A DNA stretch of 64,000 nucleotides, from positions 1 to 64,000 of the forward strand of contig JBKPAF010000040.1 in assembly GCA_046726275.1 (NCBI GenBank). Reading direction: 5' to 3'. The notes under the pieces are model-generated. The model was not told where the DNA came from. It worked only from the letters and a program-made list of their open reading frames with translations, and made no database searches. Every line of letters starts with the position of its first letter. Positions within the stretch are counted from its first letter, which is position 1. A program made the position numbers and the translations under genes. Positions 42,987-50,439 of the stretch are shown here, piece after piece. Source of the stretch: DASXTW01 sp046726275. Lineage in GTDB: Bacteria > Actinomycetota > UBA4738.

Positions 42987-43341
42987 GGGGGACGTGGAAA
43001 CGACGGCTTCGGCCCAGACCATCGCGGTGACCGAACGCGCAGCGGAGAAGGCCATCGAGCTGGCCCGACGAGAAGGCTACGCCGAGCCCCTCCTACGGCT
43101 GCGGGTCACCGCCGGCGGGTGCTCAGGGTTCTCGTATCGGCTGTCGTTCGAACGCGATCCTTCTGAAGGCGATGCCGTCGTCGAGGCACATGGACTGAGG
43201 GTGATCATCGACGGCAAGAGCCTCCCCATCGTGGCGGGATCCACGTTGGAGTTCAGCGACGCAATGCTTGGAGGCGGGTTCAAGGTGAACAACCCGCAGG
43301 CGGTTCACGAATGCGCGTGCGGGGAGTCCTTCGCGATCTGA
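42985..43341 (+). CDS. A-type iron-sulfur cluster carrier (HesB/IscA/ErpA family)
   Basis: A 118-residue A-type carrier with all three cluster cysteines: LRVTAGGCSGFSYRLSF, then late in the protein ECACGESFAI. It delivers Fe-S clusters to target proteins. The strands VVEAHGLRVIIDGKSLPIVA and LEFSDAMLGGGFKVNNPQA are standard. No isc or suf genes are nearby; the neighbouring 4Fe-4S proteins at 44-45 kb are possible clients. The start is either ATG 42985 or, if the TATCAT at 42981-42986 is a promoter, GTG 42994. Confidence 0.93.
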   Translation: MGDVETTASAQTIAVTERAAEKAIELARREGYAEPLLRLRVTAGGCSGFSYRLSFERDPSEGDAVVEAHGLRVIIDGKSLPIVAGSTLEFSDAMLGGGFKVNNPQAVHECACGESFAI

Positions 43342-43374
43342 CCGCCCCTGCTCCCGGCCCGACCCGGGTTCCGA

Positions 43375-44049
43375 TCAGGCCCGCACGTTCCTGAGGCCGC
43401 CGAGGCCCTTGACGTCCAGCAGGTGCATCTCCATCTCGGCCCAGGGCGACCGGACCTCCGCGGAGGCCATGACCGACGACCACAACCGGTCCGGGAGCTC
43501 TCGGTCCATTCCGGCATCGAACACGAAGTCCCAGGTGGAGCCCCCGAGGAAGTCTGCCTTCACGCTCGCCGGTGCCTCGGCGTTGGTGGTCAGCAACTCG
43601 TACCCAGATCGGTCTTCGGCGTAGCCCGGCAGCCATCGCCAGAACCGCGGGGGCGCCGCGAGCAACACGGCTCCCTGCTCGACGGCGCCCTTCTGCCGGG
43701 CCACGGTCATCTTGAGCATGTCCTCGATGGCGCCGTTGGCGAACCCGGCATGATCCTCGCTCCGAGGATGCCACTGGATCTCGATGGCCAGCTGCGGCAC
43801 GCGCGTCTTCGCGGCGACGATGACGTCGGTGGGCGACCCGAGGGGACCGGAGCCCAGGCTCGCCTCGGTCGAGACCAGCTCCGCCCGGCCGAACTGGAGG
43901 GCCTTTCGAAGGGACGACCTGAGATCCGCCTCGAAGGCCAGCTTGGTGGCCGGAGCCGAACGCGCCGCGAGCCCCAGGTGGTTCATGAGGGCCTGCACCT
44001 CGCCGGCGGCGGCCAGGAGGGCCGCTTGGATCGCCTCAGGTTCGAGCAC
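43375..44049 (-). CDS. Hypothetical protein, possible restriction-endonuclease-like fold
   Basis: I do not recognise this protein from its name-level family. It has an early FEADLRSSLRKALQFGRAEL helix, then SPTDVIVAAKTRVPQLAIEI-QWH. The Asp and the Glu-x-Gln in successive strands resemble a PD-(D/E)XK nuclease core, and EDMLKMTVARQKGA could be the following helix. An aromatic segment APPRFWRWLPGYAED comes later. The nuclease reading is a visual guess. GTG 44049 gives 224 residues, with GGGACGGA upstream; the frame stays open to 44163. It is divergent from the FrhB-like gene, so the intervening inverted repeat may serve both. Confidence 0.6.
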   Translation of the reverse strand: MLEPEAIQAALLAAAGEVQALMNHLGLAARSAPATKLAFEADLRSSLRKALQFGRAELVSTEASLGSGPLGSPTDVIVAAKTRVPQLAIEIQWHPRSEDHAGFANGAIEDMLKMTVARQKGAVEQGAVLLAAPPRFWRWLPGYAEDRSGYELLTTNAEAPASVKADFLGGSTWDFVFDAGMDRELPDRLWSSVMASAEVRSPWAEMEMHLLDVKGLGGLRNVRA

Positions 44050-44120
44050 GTGATCCGTCCCGGTGGCGCACGGGTGTGGAGCGTAGCAGGCCCGGAGGGT
44101 CCGGAAATGGCGCCCTGATC

Positions 44121-44148
44121 GGCGGAAATCCGCTTCTCGGATTTCGCC
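44121..44148 (+). promoter_or_regulatory. Inverted repeat upstream of the FrhB-like gene (possible operator)
   Basis: GGCGGAAATCCG (44121-44132) and CGGATTTCGCC (44138-44148) are reverse complements apart from one extra G. The right arm ends four bases before the TATACT -10 candidate, covering the -35 zone, so a bound regulator would affect transcription. Confidence 0.5.
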
Positions 44149-44151
44149 ACC

Positions 44152-44157
44152 TATACT
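44152..44157 (+). promoter_or_regulatory. Candidate -10 box TATACT, leaderless spacing
   Basis: TATACT ends eight bases before the ATG at 44166 and there is no Shine-Dalgarno in between (TTCCACCG). This is the clearest case in the window of a -10 box placed for a leaderless mRNA. Confidence 0.5.
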
Positions 44158-44165
44158 TTCCACCG

Positions 44166-45377
44166 ATGCCGTCCTCCGCCGACAAGACCCAGTGGCGGGA
44201 TCTATACGACGAGGTCGTCACGACGGGCTTGTGCACCGGGTGTTCCGCCTGTGTCGTGGTGTGCCCGTTCCACGTCCTGGGCTACGAGAACGATCGTCCG
44301 TTCCAGCTCGAAGATGGGGAGCCCAATCACTGCACGCATGGGGACAAGGGCTGCGACATCTGCACTCGGGCTTGTCCGCGGTTTCGGGAGTGGGAGCCCG
44401 AACTGGATCGGATGCTGTTCGGTCGCACCCGCCTGCCGGAAGAAGTCATCGGCGTCCACCAGGACGTCGTCCTGGCCCGTGCCACCGAGCCCCGTGTTCT
44501 GGCGCAGGGACAGGACGGCGGGGTCGTTTCGGCCCTGCTCATCTGGGGGTTGGAGACGGGCCAGATCGACGGTGCCCTCACGTCGAAGCTCTCAGAGGAC
44601 CGAGCATGGGACGCCGAGCCCGCGGTGGTCACCGACGCCGAGGGCGTCCTGGCCACGGCCGGCTCCCGGTACACCTATTCGGCCAACCCCCTGGCCCTGG
44701 TCAAGGCGGCCGAGATGGGTCTGTCCAAGGTGGCTCTGGTGGGGATGTCCTGCCAGGCCAGCGTCACGGGCGCCCTGGAGGCCCGCCGGGTCAACAAGTG
44801 GCGGCGCCGGATCGCCTGGACGTTCGGTCTGCTGTGCTCGAAGTCCTTCACGTACGACGGCCTCATGGTGCAGATCGCGCAGAACGAGCTCGGGATCGAT
44901 CTGGACGAGCTGATCAGGGTCAACGTGAAGGGAAAGCTCCTCTTCTACACGAAGGACGGGCGCGAGCTCACCTACTCACTGAAGAAGTCCCACGCCTACA
45001 CGCGACCCGGCTGCCTGATGTGCCCGGACTTCGCGGCCGAGCATGCGGACCTGTCGTTCGGGGGGCTCGGACAGAGCGACGGATGGACGCTGACGGTGAT
45101 CAGGACGGATCTCGGCGACAAGATCTTCAAAGGGGCGTACGCCGCCGGGGTCATCGACTATCGGCCCGGCAGGGAGGACCCAGATGCCCTGGCCCTCATG
45201 GACAAGCTGGCCGCCCACTCCCGCCGGCGCTGGCCCCGGGACGAACTGCCGGCGGCCTGGTCGGGGCCGGGAGTCGTGCCAAACGGTCAGGGGGATGGGG
45301 CGTCCGGGGACGGTCATGCTCCCCCGCCGGCGACCGTCGATCGGGACCTGAAGTCTTCGGCTACTCCGGAGCGGTGA
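44166..45377 (+). CDS. Coenzyme F420 hydrogenase/dehydrogenase beta-subunit (FrhB) family protein
   Basis: A 403-residue iron-sulfur flavoprotein-like enzyme. Two ferredoxin-type motifs lie at the N-terminus: CTGCSACVVVCP (Cys23, 26, 29, 33) and CDICTRACP (Cys63, 66, 70). The FrhB N region VLARATEPRVLAQGQDGGVV and C region LGLLCSKSF-like TFGLLCSKSFTYDGLM follow, with GCLMCPDFAAEHADLSFGG supplying further cluster cysteines. Members pass electrons between F420 and ferredoxin or other partners. The ferredoxin gene immediately downstream, on the opposite strand, is a natural electron partner, and two F420-type oxidoreductases are in the window. The start at 44166 gives leaderless geometry with TATACT. 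Confidence 0.9.
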   Translation: MPSSADKTQWRDLYDEVVTTGLCTGCSACVVVCPFHVLGYENDRPFQLEDGEPNHCTHGDKGCDICTRACPRFREWEPELDRMLFGRTRLPEEVIGVHQDVVLARATEPRVLAQGQDGGVVSALLIWGLETGQIDGALTSKLSEDRAWDAEPAVVTDAEGVLATAGSRYTYSANPLALVKAAEMGLSKVALVGMSCQASVTGALEARRVNKWRRRIAWTFGLLCSKSFTYDGLMVQIAQNELGIDLDELIRVNVKGKLLFYTKDGRELTYSLKKSHAYTRPGCLMCPDFAAEHADLSFGGLGQSDGWTLTVIRTDLGDKIFKGAYAAGVIDYRPGREDPDALALMDKLAAHSRRRWPRDELPAAWSGPGVVPNGQGDGASGDGHAPPPATVDRDLKSSATPER

Positions 45378-45690
45378 AGTTCGACACGAAGGCGTGGTCC
45401 TTGTCGACAGGACCGACCTGGGCGGCGCCACCGGGAGAGCCGATCCCACTGACGTCTTCATTGAAGAACTCGGCATTGATCGGCGTGTAGTTCTTCCACT
45501 CAGCCGGGACGTCGTCCTCGTAGAAGATCGCTGTTACGGGGCACACGGGCTCGCACGCACCGCAGTCGACGCACTCGTCCGGGTGGATGTACAGCATCCG
45601 GCCGCCCTCGTAGATACAGTCCACCGGACATTCGTCGACGCACGCCCGGTCCTTGACGTCGATGCAGGGTTCGCAGATCGTGTAGGTCAT
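45361..45690 (-). CDS. 7Fe (3Fe-4S/4Fe-4S) ferredoxin
   Basis: A 109-residue bacterial ferredoxin. The first site, CIDVKDRACVDECPVDC, has the C-x7-C-x3-CP spacing of a 3Fe-4S cluster; the second, CVDCGACEPVCP, binds 4Fe-4S. It ends with EWKNYTPINAEFFNEDV, the usual actinobacterial 7Fe ferredoxin tail. It carries low-potential electrons. ATG 45690 is preceded by AAAGGGG. The last 17 bases overlap the 3' end of the convergent FrhB-like gene, so the transcripts are antisense at their ends. Confidence 0.95.
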   Translation of the reverse strand: MTYTICEPCIDVKDRACVDECPVDCIYEGGRMLYIHPDECVDCGACEPVCPVTAIFYEDDVPAEWKNYTPINAEFFNEDVSGIGSPGGAAQVGPVDKDHAFVSNFTAPE

Positions 45691-45722
45691 CCGATAAACC
45701 CCTTTCTCACCGTGTTGACCGT

Positions 45723-45738
45723 GTAAATAGGAGTTTAC
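45723..45738 (-). promoter_or_regulatory. Palindrome GTAAA-N6-TTTAC upstream of the ferredoxin gene
   Basis: GTAAA (45723-45727) and TTTAC (45734-45738) form an exact inverted repeat 33 bases upstream of the ferredoxin start, in an unusually A/T-rich patch. It could be an operator or include the promoter core; no known regulator motif is recognised. Confidence 0.4.
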
Positions 45739-45792
45739 CCGGACAGGCCCCCGGCGCAACCCCACGCCCGGGAGTCGACACCGAGACGGGTC

Positions 45793-46758
45793 CTACCGCT
45801 CCAGGGCGGGAGATGGCGCAGCCGCGAGAACGGTCCCCAGAACGGAGGAAAGCGTCTCTAGAGCTGCCACCGGATAGCAGAGGACGACATCGGCGCCGGC
45901 CTCCCGGAACGCGGCGAACCTGGCCAGGGCTTCCTTCCGGCCTCCGGTCACCGTCACCGCGCGGACGAGCTCCTCCGGAATCTCGCCAGGATTCCCACCG
46001 GTGAATGCGTCTGCAGCCTTCGACGCTTCCCGCCCCAACCCCATGAGCCCGAACTGCCGACGGTAGTTCGGGAACGAGGCGTACAGTCCCGTCATCCTCC
46101 GAAGTGCCTCCATCGCTACGGGCTCTTCCACGCCGAGGCACGCTCGGACGTAGACGGCGATGGTCACTTCGGTCGGGTCCCGGCCACTCCGCTCCGCCCG
46201 CTCGACCAGGATGCGTTTGGCGGCAGCCACCCGCTCGGGCGTGCACCAGTTGAGGAGCACCCCGTCCGCCACCTCCCCGGCCAACCCGATCATGCTGTCC
46301 CCGAGGGCGCCTAGCCAGACTGGAGGAGGGGAATAGGGGGATGAAAGCCCGAGCCGGAAGCCGCGGGCACCGAAGAGATCATCTCCCTCAACGAGCTCAC
46401 CCGACAAAGCCCGTTTGACCACCCGGATGTACCGCCGAACCACTTCCCTGACCCCGCCGGTTCCCATCCGCTCGACCGCCCTCGGATCCCCCGTCCCGAT
46501 CCCGAGGATCATGCGCCCCCCCGAGAGGTCGTGGACGGTCGCCGCGGCCATGGCCAACGTGGTGGGAGCTCGCGAGGAGACCGTGACTACCCCGGTCCCG
46601 AGCGCCATCCGCGTGGTGGCCATGGCGAACCCGGTCAGGGTGGAGAACGCTTCCCGGCCGGCGATCTCGGGGACGAACACGGCGTCGAATCCCGTGTCCT
46701 CGGCGGCCTCCACCACCTCGAGCAGGTCGTGCCAGGGAAGTGCGTCCCGGAGCACCAC
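45793..46758 (-). CDS. LLM class F420-dependent oxidoreductase
   Basis: A luciferase-like TIM barrel of about 321 residues. It has DTGFDAVFVPEIAGREAFST, then LGTGVVTVSSRAPTTLAMAA, VHDLSGGRMILGIGTGDPRA and a PPVWLGALGDSMIGLAGEVA strand. It belongs to the same F420-using class as the protein at 1254 but a different subgroup. The start is unclear. GTG 46758 keeps most of the first strand. The frame, however, is open back to CTG 46797, whose bases overlap the upstream stop as CTGA in the same way other gene pairs here overlap as ATGA, and the extra residues (TKLKSSVTGRTGVV) look family-like. Confidence 0.87.
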   Translation of the reverse strand: MVLRDALPWHDLLEVVEAAEDTGFDAVFVPEIAGREAFSTLTGFAMATTRMALGTGVVTVSSRAPTTLAMAAATVHDLSGGRMILGIGTGDPRAVERMGTGGVREVVRRYIRVVKRALSGELVEGDDLFGARGFRLGLSSPYSPPPVWLGALGDSMIGLAGEVADGVLLNWCTPERVAAAKRILVERAERSGRDPTEVTIAVYVRACLGVEEPVAMEALRRMTGLYASFPNYRRQFGLMGLGREASKAADAFTGGNPGEIPEELVRAVTVTGGRKEALARFAAFREAGADVVLCYPVAALETLSSVLGTVLAAAPSPALER

Positions 46759-46793
46759 CCCGGTCCGGCCGGTAACGGAGCTCTTGAGTTTGG

Positions 46794-47030
46794 TCAGCGG
46801 TCGAAGCGGCGAGGACCGCGGTCAAGCACCTCGACCTTCGACCCGGGGACCCGGCGCCACCTGGGGTTCGGGCCGAACAGCGCGCGCTTGACCCGCCAAT
46901 ACACAAGGGCTGCGATCAGGGCGACACCGAGAAACAGACCGAGAGCCACACCGACCGCGATCTTCAGCGCCAGAAACAGACCGCCGGTCGCGGCCAGGAC
47001 GATCAACAGCATCAGGATGAGCAGAGCCAC
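46794..47030 (-). CDS. Small membrane protein, 78 residues
   Basis: Two closely spaced hydrophobic segments, ALLILMLLIVLAATGGLFLA and VGVALGLFLGVALIAALVYW, form a probable membrane hairpin. A basic tail RVKRALFGPNPRWRRVPGSK follows, so the C-terminus should lie inside. No family is recognised. The GTG at 47030 follows TGAAGG. It ends directly against the LLM oxidoreductase gene, with which it is probably cotranscribed. Its codon pattern and neighbours are ordinary. Confidence 0.7.
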   Translation of the reverse strand: MALLILMLLIVLAATGGLFLALKIAVGVALGLFLGVALIAALVYWRVKRALFGPNPRWRRVPGSKVEVLDRGPRRFDR

Positions 47031-47090
47031 CCCTTCAGTGTACGTCGGCGCGCCGAAACGGTGGCACTTGCGTGCGCCTACCGAGCGGGT

Positions 47091-47837
47091 ATGAAGACGG
47101 TGATGATCTACATCGGGACGAGCGGCTGGCAGTACGACTGGTGGAGGAAGTCCTTCTACGCTGGAGCGCCCAAGCGGTTGTGGCTTCAGCTGTACGCGTC
47201 TCGATTCCCCATCGTCGAGGTCAACAACTCCTTCTATCAGCTTCCCAAGGAGGAAACCTTCCGCCGGTGGAAGGCGGAATCACCTCCGGGTTTCCTGTTC
47301 GCGGTCAAGGCCAGCCGCTACATCACACACATCCGCCGCCTCCGGGACTGCGAGGAGCCGGTGAAGCTGTTCTGGTCCCGCGCCACACATCTGGGGGGCA
47401 AGCTCGGACCCGTTCTCTTCCAGTTCCCACCCAACCTCGGGAAGGAAAAGGAGAGGCTCCGCGAGTTCCTGCCTCATCTGCCGCGTGAGATGCGGGCGGC
47501 GTTCGAGTTCCGGCACGAATCATGGCGCGACGACGACGTGCTGGGATTGCTCGACCGCGCAGGGGCTGCGTGGGTCCTGGCGGACAGGCCGGGTTGGAGG
47601 GTGCCACTGCTGGTGACCGGAGGATGGTCCTACATCCGGTTCCATCAGGGGCACGCCGACGATCCAGGGTACTCGCGGCGCAAGCTGCAGACGTGGGCTG
47701 GCAGGATCGCCGACCTGGACGTGAAGGACGTGTTCGTCTTCTTCAACAACGATCAGTCGGGCGCGGCTCCTCGCGACGCCGAGACGCTGGCTCGACTCCT
47801 TACCGGCAGGGGTCTGGACGTCGTCGCAGCGGGTTGA
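47091..47837 (+). CDS. DUF72 family protein (YecE-like)
   Basis: A 248-residue TIM-barrel-like protein of the DUF72 family: IYIGTSGWQYDWWRKSFYAG, then FPIVEVNNSFYQLPKEETFR, FLFAVKASRYITHIRRL, GPVLFQFPPNLGKEKERL, FEFRHESWRDDDV and FVFFNNDQSGAAPRDAETL. Conserved aromatic and acidic residues line the predicted barrel, but no activity is established. ATG 47091 follows GAGCGGGT; ATG 47103 would remove four residues and is equally possible. It is followed by the agmatinase-family gene after 61 bases. Confidence 0.92.
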   Translation: MKTVMIYIGTSGWQYDWWRKSFYAGAPKRLWLQLYASRFPIVEVNNSFYQLPKEETFRRWKAESPPGFLFAVKASRYITHIRRLRDCEEPVKLFWSRATHLGGKLGPVLFQFPPNLGKEKERLREFLPHLPREMRAAFEFRHESWRDDDVLGLLDRAGAAWVLADRPGWRVPLLVTGGWSYIRFHQGHADDPGYSRRKLQTWAGRIADLDVKDVFVFFNNDQSGAAPRDAETLARLLTGRGLDVVAAG

Positions 47838-47898
47838 GTTGTCCTCTCGGCTCCGACGAGAATCGGTGCATGGCGGCGGTCAGGATCGGGATCGGCTG

Positions 47899-48906
47899 AT
47901 GCCGGGCGTCCCGGTGAGCCGGGCGTGGGAGCCTTCCTACGCGGGAGCGGGGGCCACGTTCACCAAGCTCCCCCTGGCCCTGAACACCCAGGATCTCTCC
48001 GGGGTCGACGCGGCGATCGTGGGGGCTCCGATGGACGAGGCGGTGAGCAACCGGCCGGGAGCCCGGTTTGGCCCCCGAGCCATCCGTCTGGCTGATTACA
48101 ACGGCCCACCGCCCCGTCCTCACATGGATCTGGGCGTCGATCCGTTCGACGTGCTGACCGTGGTGGACTACGGCGACGCGGAGGTGACCCCGGCCGACCA
48201 GGTCCGGAGCCACGAAGCGATCCGGCGGATCGTGGGCGAGGTGTGCGCGGCTGGTGCCGTCCCGATCGTGCTGGGAGGCGACCATTCCATCGCCCATCCC
48301 GACGTCGGAGCGGTGGCCGACCACCTCGAGCCCGGGAGGAGCCTTGGCCTGGTCCACTTCGACGCCCACGCCGACAACGCTGATGACGTCTGGGGCGTCA
48401 CTCGTTCACACGGGACGCCGCTGCGCCGTCTGGTCGAAGAAGGTTCGCTGGAGGGTCGGAACATCGTCCAGGTCGGGCTCCGTGGTTACTGGCCCGGCCC
48501 GGAAGAGTTCGAGTGGGCACGACGGCAAGGATTCCGGTGGCACCTGATGGACGAGATCACCGAGCGCGGTATGGACGCGGTGGTGGATGACGTGGTGGCG
48601 GTGGCGAGGGGCTGGGACGCGATGTTCCTGTCCTTCGACATCGACGTGTGCGATCCCGCATTCGCCCCGGGTACCGGCACCCCGGAGCCAGGCGGCATCA
48701 CCGCCCGGGAGGCCCTTCGCGCGGTCCGCCGGCTGGCGCACGAGGTCGGGTTCGCCGGGATGGAGGTCGTGGAGGTCTCCCCTCCCTACGACCAGAGCGA
48801 GATCACGGCCTATCTGGCGAACCGGCTGGTCCTGGAAGCGCTCTCGGGGCTGGCACTGCGCAGGCTGGGACGCGATCCTCGGCCCGAACGGTCCTCACCC
48901 CGATGA
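47899..48906 (+). CDS. speB: Agmatinase / ureohydrolase family protein
   Basis: A 335-residue ureohydrolase with the binuclear manganese sites GGDHSIAHPDVGA, HFDAHADNADD and SFDIDVCDPAFAPGTGTPEP. Agmatinases split agmatine into putrescine and urea. The family also includes guanidinobutyrase, guanidinopropionase and formiminoglutamase relatives, so the substrate is not certain. Its position beside a polyamine-type importer, an aminotransferase and aldehyde dehydrogenases supports a polyamine or guanidino-acid role. ATG 47899 was chosen; GTG 47866 in frame is an alternative. Confidence 0.88.
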   Translation: MPGVPVSRAWEPSYAGAGATFTKLPLALNTQDLSGVDAAIVGAPMDEAVSNRPGARFGPRAIRLADYNGPPPRPHMDLGVDPFDVLTVVDYGDAEVTPADQVRSHEAIRRIVGEVCAAGAVPIVLGGDHSIAHPDVGAVADHLEPGRSLGLVHFDAHADNADDVWGVTRSHGTPLRRLVEEGSLEGRNIVQVGLRGYWPGPEEFEWARRQGFRWHLMDEITERGMDAVVDDVVAVARGWDAMFLSFDIDVCDPAFAPGTGTPEPGGITAREALRAVRRLAHEVGFAGMEVVEVSPPYDQSEITAYLANRLVLEALSGLALRRLGRDPRPERSSPR

Positions 48907-48933
48907 AGCCGCTCCTTCGGACCGCCTTCATCG

Positions 48934-48995
48934 CCAGGGGGAACGAAGCAGCCTGATCCGCTCCGCTTCGCTCCGCGGGGCTGCTTCCCCCCTGG
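48934..48995. terminator. Long stem-loop between convergent agmatinase and aminotransferase genes
   Basis: CCAGGGGGAACGAAGCAGCC (48934-48953) and GGCTGCTTCCCCCCTGG (48979-48995) pair along almost their full length around a 25-base loop. It sits in the 100-base gap between two convergent genes and has no T-run, so it probably works as a bidirectional transcription block or RNA end protector. Confidence 0.65.
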
Positions 48996-49006
48996 ACCCC
49001 CGTAGG

Positions 49007-50413
49007 TCAGCCGGCCAGCTCTGCGCAGAACTCCCCGAACGCGTCGACGTAGCGTCGGATGTCTTCCTCCGTGTGCTGGACGCTGATCGTCCACTGCTCC
49101 TCGTCGCCGGGGGTCATGAAGATCCCCCGGTTCACCAGCCACGGCCAGGACGCCGCGAACAGATCCGGGTTGCACTCGAGGAAGTCCCGGTAGTTGGTGA
49201 GGGGTTCGGGTCGATAGGACACACAGCCCTTGGCCCCCATATCGACTGCGTTGGCCGGGATCGCGAACTCCTGGATGGCCCGCCGGCAACCATCGGCGAG
49301 CAGCGTGCCGAGCTTCCCGAGGTGGTCGTAGGCGGACGGGGTGAGAATCTCGGTCAGCGCCACCAACCCCGCCGTGCTCGACAGCGGGTTCCCGTTGAAG
49401 GTCCCCTGCTGGGCGGTGCCCCGGGTCACCACCTCCATGATCGACGCCTTCCCTCCGAACGCCCCGATGGTGGTCCCGCCTCCCATGGCCTTGGCGAAGC
49501 ACGCGAGGTCCGGCTCGACCCCGAACTTCTCGATCGCGCCCCCGGCGGCGATGGTGGCCCCGGACTTGACCTCGTCGAAGACCAGCGCGACCCCATGCTT
49601 CGTGCACAGCTCGCGAACCTTCTCGAGATACCCCGGCCGGGGAGGGACCAGGCCGATGTTCATCATCACCGGCTCCATGATCAGCGCGGCGATGTCAGTG
49701 CCCCGCTCGGAGAGGACGTGGTCCAGCGCCGCGGCGTCGTTGAATGGCACGATCAAGGTGAGCTCCGTGAGCGCGGAAGGCACGCCTTTGGACGTGGGGA
49801 TCGTCCGGTAGACGTCACCGGCCGAATCGGCCGCTTCCCCGGTGATCCTCTCCTTGATTCCCAGGACGTCCGCCTCGGGCACCACCGAGAACAAAACGGT
49901 GTCGTGGTGACCGTGGTAGGAGCCTTCGATCTTCAGAACGATGTCCCGTCCCGTCGCGGCCCGGGCCACCCGGAGGGCGTCCATGGTCGCTTCGGTCCCT
50001 GAGTTCACCAGGCGCACCCGTTCGAGGCGAAAACGCCGGCACAGCTCCTCCGCGAGGGCCACGGTGGTCTCCGTGGTCACGGCGAAGTGCACACCCTTCC
50101 TGACGGTCTCGGAAACGGCCTCGACGATCTTGGGGTGGGCGTGGCCCACGAGGTTGACTCCAAAGCCGCTGTGAAAGTCCACGTACTCGGTGCCGTCCAC
50201 ATCCCAGACCCTCGAGCCCAGGCCGCGTGCCAGGTACACGGGATACGGATCGCCGGCCTGGAAGTTGGACGACACACCCATCGGTAGGACACGGGAGGCG
50301 CGCTCGAACAGGGCCGCCGAACCGGGCGTCCGGGCGACGAGCCGATCTGCTTCCCGGGCGGAGACCTCCCTGGCCCGAGCCGTCATGCGCTCCGTGTCCA
50401 CCTGCGCTTTCAC
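49007..50413 (-). CDS. Class III aminotransferase (glutamate-1-semialdehyde-aminomutase-like)
   Basis: A 468-residue fold-type-I PLP enzyme. Motifs are LPMGVSSNFQAGDPYPVYLA, DVDGTEYVDFHSGFGVNLVG, VRLVNSGTEATMDALRVARA, KIEGSYHGHHDT, LVFDEVKSG and the Schiff-base lysine in CFAKAMGGGTTIGAFGG. It resembles HemL, but its place at the end of the potADBC operon points to a catabolic aminotransferase acting on an imported amine or amino acid. GTG 50413 has AGAGGAGG five bases upstream. It starts 26 bases after the permease stop. Confidence 0.88.
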   Translation of the reverse strand: MKAQVDTERMTARAREVSAREADRLVARTPGSAALFERASRVLPMGVSSNFQAGDPYPVYLARGLGSRVWDVDGTEYVDFHSGFGVNLVGHAHPKIVEAVSETVRKGVHFAVTTETTVALAEELCRRFRLERVRLVNSGTEATMDALRVARAATGRDIVLKIEGSYHGHHDTVLFSVVPEADVLGIKERITGEAADSAGDVYRTIPTSKGVPSALTELTLIVPFNDAAALDHVLSERGTDIAALIMEPVMMNIGLVPPRPGYLEKVRELCTKHGVALVFDEVKSGATIAAGGAIEKFGVEPDLACFAKAMGGGTTIGAFGGKASIMEVVTRGTAQQGTFNGNPLSSTAGLVALTEILTPSAYDHLGKLGTLLADGCRRAIQEFAIPANAVDMGAKGCVSYRPEPLTNYRDFLECNPDLFAASWPWLVNRGIFMTPGDEEQWTISVQHTEEDIRRYVDAFGEFCAELAG

Positions 50414-50439
50414 AGAACCTCCTCTGCCCACCGGACTGG

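Noticed and set aside
49007..50413. Naming the aminotransferase hemL (haem synthesis)
   Set aside because: No haem genes are nearby and it is cotranscribed with a polyamine-type importer; a catabolic role is more likely.
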